This document shows, in pieces, positions 7,839 to 14,455 of a stretch of DNA of 19,315 bases. The translations under genes and the position numbers were made by a program. This DNA comes from Dehalococcoidales bacterium (GTDB taxonomy: Bacteria > Chloroflexota > Dehalococcoidia > Dehalococcoidales > UBA5627): positions 1-19,315 of the forward strand of contig JAAYNN010000087.1 in NCBI GenBank assembly GCA_012520835.1, written 5' to 3'. Position 1 is the stretch's first letter. The number at the start of each line of letters is the position of its first letter. Below the pieces are notes generated by a model. The model saw nothing but the letters and a program-made list of their open reading frames with translations. It had not been told where the DNA came from and did no database searches.

Positions 7839-8480
7839 CTAGTTGATCCACACCGGCAGCCTGTTGGCGGCTTCTTCCCAGGTACGCGAGGCAATAATAG
7901 AGGTTTTATAGCCCTCCTTGAAAAGACGAATGCCGAGGTCGGCATCCTCGGTAACATTGAACGGGTCCCAGGCTCCGATTTTTTTCAGTTCCTCGGTCTT
8001 GAAATGATTGGAGGTGCCACCCAGAGGCAGCGGGATATTCAATTGCATAACGCCGGGCAGTAAAAGCTCGAACCACATGCTGTACTCCTGCGTAAACCAC
8101 TTGGTGAGCAGGTTTTGCTTGCTGTTGTAATAATTCAATTTCGCCTGAATGCAAACATACTCTTCGGGTAAACGCTTGAAAGCCAGATACACCTTTTTCA
8201 ACTGGTCCGGCTCCGGTTTGTCCTCGGCATCGTAGATAACGGTATACTTACCCCTGGCACTGATCAATCCGTAATTACAGGCCTTGGGCTTGGTCTTGGG
8301 AAGGCTATGCGGAACTACCAAAATCGTATAATAAGCGGGGAGGTTAAGAGAACGCGCCAGGTTAATTGTATCCAGGTCGTCTTCTTCCAGTAATAACCTG
8401 ACATCCAGTTTTGACTTAGGATAATCGAGATTATCGATATTTCTTATAAGTCTTTCCGCAATATATTTCTCCTTGTACAT
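7839..8480 (-). CDS. middle fragment: GT2 catalytic domain remnant
   Basis: This open segment between the first and second stops holds the core of a family-2 inverting glycosyltransferase. Features visible are LLLEEDD (29-35), VIYDAEDKPEPDQL with the metal/nucleotide-sugar acidic motif (81-94), GGTSNHF (154-160) and the TED catalytic-base motif (177-179). It stops at TAG exactly where the Gln of QxxRW is expected. The ATG at 8480 is internal to the domain (codon 356 of the full frame) and has no Shine-Dalgarno sequence, so independent translation is doubtful. The frame is also open upstream to the TAA and encodes RELPVYTLLIP, family-typical sequence that the ATG start would leave out. Treat it as part of the pseudogene. 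Confidence 0.4.
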   Translation of the reverse strand: MYKEKYIAERLIRNIDNLDYPKSKLDVRLLLEEDDLDTINLARSLNLPAYYTILVVPHSLPKTKPKACNYGLISARGKYTVIYDAEDKPEPDQLKKVYLAFKRLPEEYVCIQAKLNYYNSKQNLLTKWFTQEYSMWFELLLPGVMQLNIPLPLGGTSNHFKTEELKKIGAWDPFNVTEDADLGIRLFKEGYKTSIIASRTWEEAANRLPVWIN

Positions 8481-8513
8481 GGGAATCAGTAGCGTATAAA
8501 CAGGTAATTCCCT

Positions 8514-9545
8514 TTAATCGAGCGCCGCCAGTTCTTCCGGACTGATACGCAGCTGCAAATCCTTCGAGGCCCCGTTCAGCATGATAAACATTCTAAAGGC
8601 GACCATCAGGAAATAGTATACCTGAACGATAATATTTATAATTAACGCCGTCTGAAGTGCATTAAAAGCCACACCGACGACTATTCCAATAATCATAAGT
8701 ATTATCAAAAATTTCTGTATCAGGGTAAATGTCCTGATGGCGGAGTTATGCGGTTTCTCAACAGACAGTTTATCCCGGCTCTCCCAGTTCATTTCCTCGA
8801 TATAGGCGTAAGCCCAGTAATAATCCAATTCCGACCGGGAGATGAGTACCTGTTCCACCCTGTGTCCAATATTCTTTTCAATATCTGATATAATTGTGTC
8901 ATCCAGAACTGTAATTACACCCAGCAGACATGTCTCCCTGACGCAATTCAAAATTACAGCCTTATATTTTTTAGCCAGCTTATATGGCAGTTTCCACTCA
9001 CCATCGAAATCGAACTTGCTGCCGGGACGCCCGATGCGATTCTGGTTAGCCAGATAGCGATAAAGAGTATCCGTAGATACCATTTTTAAAGATAACATGA
9101 TATCGCCCAGCATACCGCCGCTTCTTTTTTGGAAATCGAGCGCTTTTTGCAATTGTTCGGGGGTTATTTCGCCGTTTTGAACCAGCAGTTCACCAATCGG
9201 GATGCGGGGATTCAGAACAAGCATATTTTGCTCGATAACTTTCTGCGTAGTGTATCCCAGTTTAACTAGCGCCTCCCCCAGGAGACCGCCGTTATCTTTC
9301 TGATAATCGAGGGCATGGTTTAACTGCTCTACGGTTATCGCCCCGCCGGCGACCAGGCGTTCACCCAACCTCAATTGAGGCGGGGGAGGAATAGTTTCAT
9401 CGATATCGCGTGCCGTGATGTAACCCAGTGAAATCAGTATTGAACCGAGCCGCCCGCCGTTTTTCTGTTGTTCTTTAAGGGCATCATTCAACTGGCTACT
9501 TGTAATAAGCCCTTTCGCCAGAAGTAATTCTCCTATTTTCTTCAT
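8514..9545 (-). CDS. N-terminal fragment: three MshEN repeats plus two membrane helices
   Basis: This is the part of the broken glycosyltransferase gene that would be translated from its own start, 343 residues. Three repeats begin KIGELLLAKG (3), RLGERLVAGG (59) and PIGELLVQNG (116); each continues with the I-T-x2-Q/E-Q-L-x2-A-L-x2-Q pattern and a G-G-x-L-G turn typical of MshEN/T2SSE N-terminal domains. Only repeat 2 has the exact RLG opening of the described c-di-GMP-binding motif. Residues 185-245 resemble the next segment of PilB/MshE-like N-termini. Residues 275-325 hold two hydrophobic helices that anchor the following GT2 domain. It ends at TAA just before the LPVYTLLIPMYKE segment that normally opens the GT2 domain. 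Alone it would be a membrane-anchored ligand-binding protein without a catalytic domain. Confidence 0.6.
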   Translation of the reverse strand: MKKIGELLLAKGLITSSQLNDALKEQQKNGGRLGSILISLGYITARDIDETIPPPPQLRLGERLVAGGAITVEQLNHALDYQKDNGGLLGEALVKLGYTTQKVIEQNMLVLNPRIPIGELLVQNGEITPEQLQKALDFQKRSGGMLGDIMLSLKMVSTDTLYRYLANQNRIGRPGSKFDFDGEWKLPYKLAKKYKAVILNCVRETCLLGVITVLDDTIISDIEKNIGHRVEQVLISRSELDYYWAYAYIEEMNWESRDKLSVEKPHNSAIRTFTLIQKFLIILMIIGIVVGVAFNALQTALIINIIVQVYYFLMVAFRMFIMLNGASKDLQLRISPEELAALD

Positions 9546-9630
9546 GCTTGTTTTAATCCCCTGTATAAAGCGTATCGGCTGCCCGACATTAAATCAGCAA
9601 CAGTAAAAGGAACCGAACAGTTTTTTTGAC

Positions 9631-9639
9631 GACTCCCGC
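9631..9639 (-). promoter_or_regulatory. GCGGGAGTC leader element, copy 1
   Basis: GCGGGAGTC lies 33 bases downstream of the -10 box at 9673-9678, so inside the transcribed leader of the MshEN-GT2 gene. An identical 9-mer occurs 32 bases downstream of the -10 box of ino1 (14352-14344). A small hairpin GCTT-AA-AAGC precedes this copy. It may be a shared operator or RNA element, but two copies cannot prove this. Confidence 0.3.
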
Positions 9640-9672
9640 ACGTACTTTATAACTGCTTTTAAGCATTAGAGT

Positions 9673-9702
9673 ATTATAATACAATATTCTTTTAATTATC
9701 AA
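9673..9702 (-). promoter_or_regulatory. promoter of the glycosyltransferase locus
   Basis: On the minus strand TTGATA (9702-9697) and TATAAT (9678-9673) are separated by 18 bases, a good sigma-70-type match in an AT-rich tract. The start site would be near 9666, leaving a leader of about 120 bases. An intact promoter in front of a nonsense-riddled gene fits recent inactivation or continued need for the downstream GT-C gene. Confidence 0.65.
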
Positions 9703-9828
9703 TACCTTTATCGCTTTTTATTTATATTGATATCGAATTATCGCGTCATTTGTCCGCTAATTAATAGATTCGGATTGCAGGTTGGCTTAACAAATAGAAG
9801 AAATTATGGGTAACGGTCAGTAAAACTG

Positions 9829-9872
9829 AAAAAAGACAGACAAATACTGATAGGAGCAACTCCTATCAGTAT
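9829..9872 (-). terminator. intrinsic terminator after purA
   Basis: A perfect 13-bp stem, ATACTGATAGGAG (9844-9856) with CTCCTATCAGTAT (9860-9872), closes a 3-base loop. On the minus strand it is followed by a pyrimidine-rich stretch that ends in a six-T run (plus-strand A-run at 9829-9834). It lies 25 bases past the purA stop and marks the end of the ino1-to-purA unit. Confidence 0.85.
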
Positions 9873-9896
9873 CGTAAACAACCTTATGATATTGAT

Positions 9897-11180
9897 TTAG
9901 AAAATGGGGTTCAGCGGAATGGTCTGCTCTCTGGTTGGCCCGATGCAGGCAAAGTTCACCGGGCAATCCATAAAATCCTCCATGCGCTTGATATACTTCC
10001 GGGCATTTACCGGCAGGTCCTGATAGTTCCGGATATGGTCGGTGGCGGTTTGCCACCCATCCAGTTCCTCATAAACCGGTTTGCAGCGGTCATACTCGGA
10101 GGCGCTGGCCGGGATGTAATCGATAATTTCACCATCCAGTTCATAGGCAGTACAGATTTTTAGCTTCGGCAGTTCATCAAGGACATCGATACGCGTTATG
10201 ACTCCGCCGGTAAAACCGTTGAGCTGACTGGAAAAACGGGCGGCTATGCCGTCGAACCAGCCGCAGCGGCGCGGCCTGCCGGTGGTGGTACCGAATTCAT
10301 GTGCCCTGACGCGGATGGCTTCGCCGACTTCATCGTGCAATTCTGTCGGCATCGGGCCGCTGCCGACCCTGGTACAATATGCCTTGTATACACCAAGAAC
10401 CCTGTCGATAGCGGTAGGGCTGATGCCGGAGCCCAGGCAACCGCCGGCCGATAACGGTGAAGATGAAGTAGCATAGGGATAAGTACCGAAATCCGTATCT
10501 AAAAGCGCACCCTGTGCCCCTTCAAGAATAATGGTATCGTTTCTCTTCTGGGCATCCCTGAGCAGTGTAATTGTTTCCCTGATATAGGGCGCCAGCCGGT
10601 CACCGTATTCACAGCACTGCTTATAGATTTGCGACAGCGACAGCGGTTCGGCTCCGTATATCTTGGTCAGGATGTCGTTTTTGGTTTCGACTACCATGCT
10701 GAGGCGTTCTTTTAATCCCTCTTTATCGAGCAGTTCGCCGATCCTGATGCCCTGCCTGGCTGCCTTATCGGCAAAAGCGGGACCGATACCGCGCTTGGTC
10801 GTTCCCAGTGCCTTTCCGGCGCGCGATTTTTCTTCCAGTTCGTCTATTATTATATGATACGGCATAACAAGATGCGCCCTGTCGCTGATAACCAGGCGCC
10901 TGGTATCCACTCCGTATCTGTTAAGAGCATCGATTTCCTCGATCAGCTTCGACGGATTAACGACAACGCCGTTGCCGATGATGCATGTAACTCCCGGATA
11001 GAAAATTCCGGATGGAACCAGGTGCAATTTAAATTCCCCGGCGGGATTGATAACGGTGTGTCCGGCATTATCACCGCCCGAAAAACGTACCACTACCTGA
11101 GCTTTCTCAGACAGCATATCGACAACTTTACCTTTCCCCTCATCCCCCCATTGTGCTCCAACAATAGCTATTACAGGCAT
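9897..11180 (-). CDS. purA: adenylosuccinate synthetase
   Basis: PurA joins IMP and aspartate using GTP, the first step from IMP to AMP. The 427-residue protein is normal length. Motifs are WGDEGKGK (11-18, catalytic D13), NAGHT (38-42, catalytic H41), TTKRGIGP (127-134), the IMP-site EGAQG segment near 219, and the GRPRRCGWFD segment in the C-terminal third. The ATG start has AGGTGAT upstream and lies 17 bases after the stop of the CDP-alcohol transferase gene, suggesting cotranscription with the lipid genes. It ends with TAA before a strong terminator. There is no obvious functional link to the lipid genes; the association is probably positional. Confidence 0.97.
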   Translation of the reverse strand: MPVIAIVGAQWGDEGKGKVVDMLSEKAQVVVRFSGGDNAGHTVINPAGEFKLHLVPSGIFYPGVTCIIGNGVVVNPSKLIEEIDALNRYGVDTRRLVISDRAHLVMPYHIIIDELEEKSRAGKALGTTKRGIGPAFADKAARQGIRIGELLDKEGLKERLSMVVETKNDILTKIYGAEPLSLSQIYKQCCEYGDRLAPYIRETITLLRDAQKRNDTIILEGAQGALLDTDFGTYPYATSSSPLSAGGCLGSGISPTAIDRVLGVYKAYCTRVGSGPMPTELHDEVGEAIRVRAHEFGTTTGRPRRCGWFDGIAARFSSQLNGFTGGVITRIDVLDELPKLKICTAYELDGEIIDYIPASASEYDRCKPVYEELDGWQTATDHIRNYQDLPVNARKYIKRMEDFMDCPVNFACIGPTREQTIPLNPIF

Positions 11181-11197
11181 ATCATCACCTACTTAAT

Positions 11198-11779
11198 TTA
11201 TTTTAACTGGCGCCATACATGATAGAGCCTTTGACCCACTGTAAATGCGCTGAAAGCGGCTACCACCGCCAGGGCAATCACTACCTGGTTTATCAAAAGC
11301 CCGATTGCCAGTACAATTACTCTTTCCGGCCTTGTAAACAGACCTTCCGTACATTCAAGTTTCATAATCTCGGCTTTGGCCCTGATATAGCTCACCACCA
11401 GCGAAGACAACAGCGTAAAACCCGCCAGCACTACTCCCAATGTCGAACCTACTACCGAAAACCAGTATAAAAGACCGATTAAAAGAACACCCTCCGATAG
11501 CCGGTCCAGCGTGGAATCCAGTACCTCTCCGAAACGGGAGACTTTGCCTGTTTTCCTTGCCAGAGAACCATCCAGCATATCGAAATAACTGCCGAATAAC
11601 AGCACCAGTCCGGCTGCCAGCATATAACCCATTGCTGCCAGAACAGCAGCACCAACCGCAATCAAAAAACCGAACCATGTCAGGGCATTCGGCGTAACTC
11701 CCGTTTTTGCCAGCAGATTTACTACAGGATCGGTGCAATATTTTTCCGCTGTCTTGCGGAATCGAGCCAATTTAACCAT
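11198..11779 (-). CDS. CDP-alcohol phosphatidyltransferase, probably phosphatidylinositol-phosphate synthase
   Basis: This 193-residue membrane enzyme has the complete CDP-alcohol phosphotransferase signature D-x2-D-G-x2-A-R-x8-G-x3-D-x3-D at D67, D70, G71, A74, R75, G84, D88 and D92. Several hydrophobic helices surround it. The family transfers a phosphatidyl group from CDP-diacylglycerol to an alcohol; the motif alone does not identify the alcohol. Adjacent ino1 and a PimA-like GT4 make inositol-1-phosphate the most likely acceptor, as in the actinobacterial PI pathway. Phosphatidylglycerophosphate synthase (PgsA) is the main alternative. The ATG start lacks a clear Shine-Dalgarno sequence. 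It follows the GT4 gene by 50 bases and precedes purA by 17. Confidence 0.88.
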   Translation of the reverse strand: MVKLARFRKTAEKYCTDPVVNLLAKTGVTPNALTWFGFLIAVGAAVLAAMGYMLAAGLVLLFGSYFDMLDGSLARKTGKVSRFGEVLDSTLDRLSEGVLLIGLLYWFSVVGSTLGVVLAGFTLLSSLVVSYIRAKAEIMKLECTEGLFTRPERVIVLAIGLLINQVVIALAVVAAFSAFTVGQRLYHVWRQLK

Positions 11780-11829
11780 AGTTATATCTAATTCAATTAA
11801 GCTAATCTGAAAAACCAGGCGCCATAAGG

Positions 11830-12999
11830 CTATATCAACACTTCTGACTTTTGTTCGTTATCAGCTGGTTCCGACGGGGTTTCTCTACCCAGCACTTTCA
11901 AATAATAATCATAAATACGGCGCGAGACCTTCTTCCAATCGTATTCGCTGGAAGTTAAAATTCCATTTGCCCCCATCTGCATACGCAGTTCTTTATCGGA
12001 TAATATACTGCATATGGCGCTTGCCAGCAGTTTCGAATCCCTGGGGCGCACCAGCAAACCCTCTTTGCCGCTCGTTAATACCGTTCGGTATCCCGGGATA
12101 TCGGTCGCCACGATGGGTGTCCCCACCGCCATCGCCTCCAGGAGCACGATGCCGAAGCTTTCTCCGCTGACCGCCGGGGAACAATATACATCGGCAGTTT
12201 TATAATAGCGCGGCATCTCTTCAAGAGAAACCTTGCCCACGAAGACGACGTCTTCGATATGTTCCCGCCTGACCTTATTCTCATATTTCCTGCGGAATCT
12301 GACTCCCGGGCCGACAACAATCAGCCTGGAATCGGGAAATGCCTTTTTCACTATCTTAAAGGCATTGATAAGATATTTTAAACCCTTGCGTTTTTCCAGC
12401 CTGCCGACAAAAAGGATGTTGAGTTTGCCATCCAGATATTGCTCCAACGGTTTTACATCAGGGTGGAAAATATCCAGATCGATCCCGTTTGGAATAATTT
12501 CATACTCGCCGGGCACATATTTATTGGCATAATCCATAGCCGGTTGTGACACAGCAATCTTGCCTACTATCCTGTGCCGCCGCTTTTTCAGCTTATATGT
12601 CGTTACCGGCCAGCCGTAATAGTAATTCGGGATAACACCCGAGGCATGAAACGTACCCACAATCGGCGCATCGGCAAACTTGAGCAGCGCCGAACACAGC
12701 ATCGGCATACAGGGTTCATGGAGATGAAAAATCTCAAACTTTTCCCGCTCCATCACTTCCCTTATCCTGGGTTCAAGACACAGAGATGTGCTGATACGCA
12801 GGGTAGTCCCCTTTGCCGGAAAACAGTGGGCATTACCGATTTTTATAAAATTTTCGTAGCCTTCCACATCTCTCGATGTCGGAGCAATGATTTTTACATC
12901 ATGGCCCATTTTCGAGAGCTGTTCTTCCAATGCTATTATATGATTAACCACCCCACCGGGGTAGCAAAAATCGTATGGAGATACCAGTGCAATCTTCAA
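11830..12999 (-). CDS. GT4 glycosyltransferase, PimA-like (phosphatidylinositol mannosyltransferase family)
   Basis: This 389-residue retaining GT-B enzyme has an N-terminal Rossmann half with the glycine loop PGGV (14-17) and H118 in GTFHASG. The C-terminal half has VGRLEKRKG (198-206, nucleotide-sugar-contacting R200/K205) and the E-x7-E motif E280/E288 in GESFGIVLLEAM. PimA transfers mannose from GDP-mannose to phosphatidylinositol at the inner membrane face. That role is inferred from overall similarity and from lying between ino1 and a CDP-alcohol transferase; another GT4 specificity is possible. The start is TTG: MKIALVSPYD is the expected family N-terminus, with only a weak G-rich site (GGGGGTTGG) upstream. 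The last 20 residues are polar and probably disordered. Confidence 0.88.
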   Translation of the reverse strand: MKIALVSPYDFCYPGGVVNHIIALEEQLSKMGHDVKIIAPTSRDVEGYENFIKIGNAHCFPAKGTTLRISTSLCLEPRIREVMEREKFEIFHLHEPCMPMLCSALLKFADAPIVGTFHASGVIPNYYYGWPVTTYKLKKRRHRIVGKIAVSQPAMDYANKYVPGEYEIIPNGIDLDIFHPDVKPLEQYLDGKLNILFVGRLEKRKGLKYLINAFKIVKKAFPDSRLIVVGPGVRFRRKYENKVRREHIEDVVFVGKVSLEEMPRYYKTADVYCSPAVSGESFGIVLLEAMAVGTPIVATDIPGYRTVLTSGKEGLLVRPRDSKLLASAICSILSDKELRMQMGANGILTSSEYDWKKVSRRIYDYYLKVLGRETPSEPADNEQKSEVLI

Positions 13000-13058
13000 A
13001 ATACTACCAACCCCCGCACCAGGCGTTAACCAGGTTACGGATTATTACAACCCCCGGT

Positions 13059-14204
13059 TCAGCTCTTTTTCTTCGGCTGCGGTTTCTCAACACAACCGCA
13101 ATCTTGAACTTCTGCTGGTTTTTCCGCCGGCTTTGAGTTAACCCTGATAAACTCTTCTGTCATACAGCGGGCTTCATCATCATGATACTGAACGGGCGGT
13201 GATTTCATGAAGTAGGATGAGGGAGCATTCAGCGCGCCCTTGATCCCTCTATCCATAGCCAGTTTAACACATCTGACGGCATCGATGACGACGCCGGCCG
13301 AATTGGGGCTATCCCACACTTCAAGCTTGGCTTCAACTTTTAAAGGGACATCGCCGAAGGTGCGCCCTTCCATTACGATATAACAATATTTACGGTCTTC
13401 CAGCCAGGGAACATAGTCGCTGGGACCGACATGGATATCATCCGGATCCATTTTATAATCAAGCTGTGAAGTAACGGCATTGGTTTTAGAGATCTTCTTG
13501 GATTCCAGGCGTTCTCTCTCAAGCATATTCAGGAAATCGGTATTGCCGCCGAAGTTCAACTGGTAGGTGTGTTCCAGTTTAACGCCTCTGTTGGCAAATA
13601 ACCTGGTAAGCACACGATGAGTTATAGTGGCACCGACCTGAGACTTGATGTCATCGCCAATTATAGGCAAACCTCTGGCTTCGAAACGCTGCTGCCAGTA
13701 CTTCTCACGGGCTATAAAGACCGGGACGCAGTTTACCATGCCGCAACCGGCTTGCAGTATCTGTTCTACATACCACTTGGTAGCCTCTTCGCTGCCGACC
13801 GGCAGATAGCTGATAACCACATCGGTTTTGGTCTCTTTAAGAATTTTGACGATATCGGCGGTAGGACCGGGTGCTTTTTCGATAATTTGCGACAGGTATT
13901 TGCCCAAACCGTCATGAGTCATGCCTCTATGAACTTTAACACCCAGCGGTTCTACATCGCAGAACTTATAGGTGTTGTTAGGTGCCACATAGATAGCCTG
14001 AGCCAGGTCTTTGCCAACCTTGTTTTTATCGATATCGAAAGCTGCTACGAAGTTGATATCGCTGACATGATAGCCACCCAGATTAACATGCATCAACCCG
14101 GGCACAAAATCGCATTCCTTGGCTTTTTTATAGAACTGAACACCCTGAACAAACGAGGAACAACAGTTTCCGACACCGATTACAGCTACATTTATCTTTC
14201 CCAA
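13059..14204 (-). CDS. ino1: inositol-3-phosphate synthase
   Basis: This enzyme converts glucose-6-phosphate to 1L-myo-inositol 1(3)-phosphate in an NAD-dependent reaction and supplies the head group for inositol lipids. The 381-residue protein matches the compact prokaryotic (actinobacterial/archaeal-style) form, with the NAD loop VIGVGNCCSSFVQG (8-21). Further conserved segments are SYLPVGSE, GDDIKSQVGATITHR, LNFGGNTDFLNM and the C-terminal APSSYFMKSPP region. The tail after about 357 is Lys/Pro rich with a Cys-Gly-Cys and probably disordered. The start is TTG with AAAGGGG upstream. It is the first gene of the lipid block and has its own consensus promoter and a leader of about 175 bases. 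Confidence 0.95.
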   Translation of the reverse strand: MGKINVAVIGVGNCCSSFVQGVQFYKKAKECDFVPGLMHVNLGGYHVSDINFVAAFDIDKNKVGKDLAQAIYVAPNNTYKFCDVEPLGVKVHRGMTHDGLGKYLSQIIEKAPGPTADIVKILKETKTDVVISYLPVGSEEATKWYVEQILQAGCGMVNCVPVFIAREKYWQQRFEARGLPIIGDDIKSQVGATITHRVLTRLFANRGVKLEHTYQLNFGGNTDFLNMLERERLESKKISKTNAVTSQLDYKMDPDDIHVGPSDYVPWLEDRKYCYIVMEGRTFGDVPLKVEAKLEVWDSPNSAGVVIDAVRCVKLAMDRGIKGALNAPSSYFMKSPPVQYHDDEARCMTEEFIRVNSKPAEKPAEVQDCGCVEKPQPKKKS

Positions 14205-14343
14205 TTTATTAACCCCTTTCCGGTAACAGTAAATTATTTTGTTTTTTATCTTCGGCCATTTTTTATTATTTAAAGAGCAGGCTTGTCATATGCAAAAACC
14301 GGCTCCCAAATATCCGTTTTCATTATTTCCAGACAATTACTAT

Positions 14344-14352
14344 GACTCCCGC
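14344..14352 (-). promoter_or_regulatory. GCGGGAGTC leader element, copy 2
   Basis: GCGGGAGTC lies 32 bases downstream of the ino1 -10 box and directly follows a small hairpin, GCATT-AAA-AATGC. The same 9-mer sits 33 bases after the -10 box of the MshEN-GT2 gene. The matched distance and preceding hairpins suggest a shared control element, but chance is not excluded. Confidence 0.3.
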
Positions 14353-14384
14353 TGCATTTTTAATGCTGTAAAAACACCAACAGA

Positions 14385-14414
14385 ACTATAGCTATTTTAT
14401 ACGTGAGTTGTCAA
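14385..14414 (-). promoter_or_regulatory. consensus promoter for ino1 and the lipid block
   Basis: On the minus strand a perfect -35 TTGACA (14414-14409) and a near-perfect -10 TATAGT (14390-14385) are 18 bases apart. The start site is near 14378, about 175 bases before the TTG of ino1. It lies about 40 bases after the truB stop, where no convincing terminator is visible, so readthrough from the nusA operon may add to expression. Confidence 0.75.
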
Positions 14415-14455
14415 GGTTATATACAATACGCCTGATAAAAAAGATTGCCAAATAT

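Larger units (their letters stand above)
7293..9545 (-). pseudogene. MshEN-fused family-2 (cellulose-synthase-like) glycosyltransferase interrupted by three in-frame stops
   Basis: One minus-strand frame of 750 codons runs from the ATG at 9545 to TAA at 7295-7293. It is broken only by TAA at codon 344 (8516-8514), TAG at codon 569 (7841-7839) and TAG at codon 601 (7745-7743), with no frameshift. Concatenated, it gives the full architecture of a known fusion family: three MshEN-like repeats (3-50, 59-108, 116-165), a PilB/MshE N-terminal-like segment (about 185-245), two membrane helices (about 275-325), a GT2 domain with DAED (439-442), TED (532-534) and stop-R-S-R-W (569-573), then about three membrane helices. 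The intact form would make a polysaccharide at the membrane, with MshEN possibly sensing c-di-GMP. Because flanking residues stay conserved, decay looks recent; readthrough or base errors are alternatives. It is co-directional with the intact GT-C gene 3 bases downstream. Confidence 0.85.
9546..9896. other. AT-rich intergenic region between purA and the MshEN-GT2 gene
   Basis: This 351-base gap holds no supportable ORF. From right to left on the minus strand it contains the purA terminator (9829-9872), an AT-rich tract, a promoter (9673-9702), a GCGGGAGTC element (9639-9631) and a leader of about 120 bases to the ATG at 9545. AGGGG about 12 bases before that ATG is the probable ribosome binding site. 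Confidence 0.7.

Noticed and set aside
7293..9545. Genome-wide reassignment of TAG or TAA to explain the interrupted GT2 gene
   Set aside because: TAG ends rpsO, pnp, dapB, asd, dapA, infB and the GT4 gene at the expected protein lengths, and TAA ends purA, rbfA, nusA and the CDP-alcohol transferase.
13009..13058. Repeated CCCCCG stretches between ino1 and the GT4 gene
   Set aside because: Two short C-rich words and a CCAGG pair do not form a convincing hairpin or direct-repeat array; probably chance and ribosome-binding sequence.
14270..14323. 17-codon minus-strand ORF in the ino1 leader (MKTDIWEPVFAYDKPAL)
   Set aside because: Its Shine-Dalgarno sequence is weak (GGAAAT) and there is no comparative evidence; it is too short to call, although a conserved leader peptide would change this.
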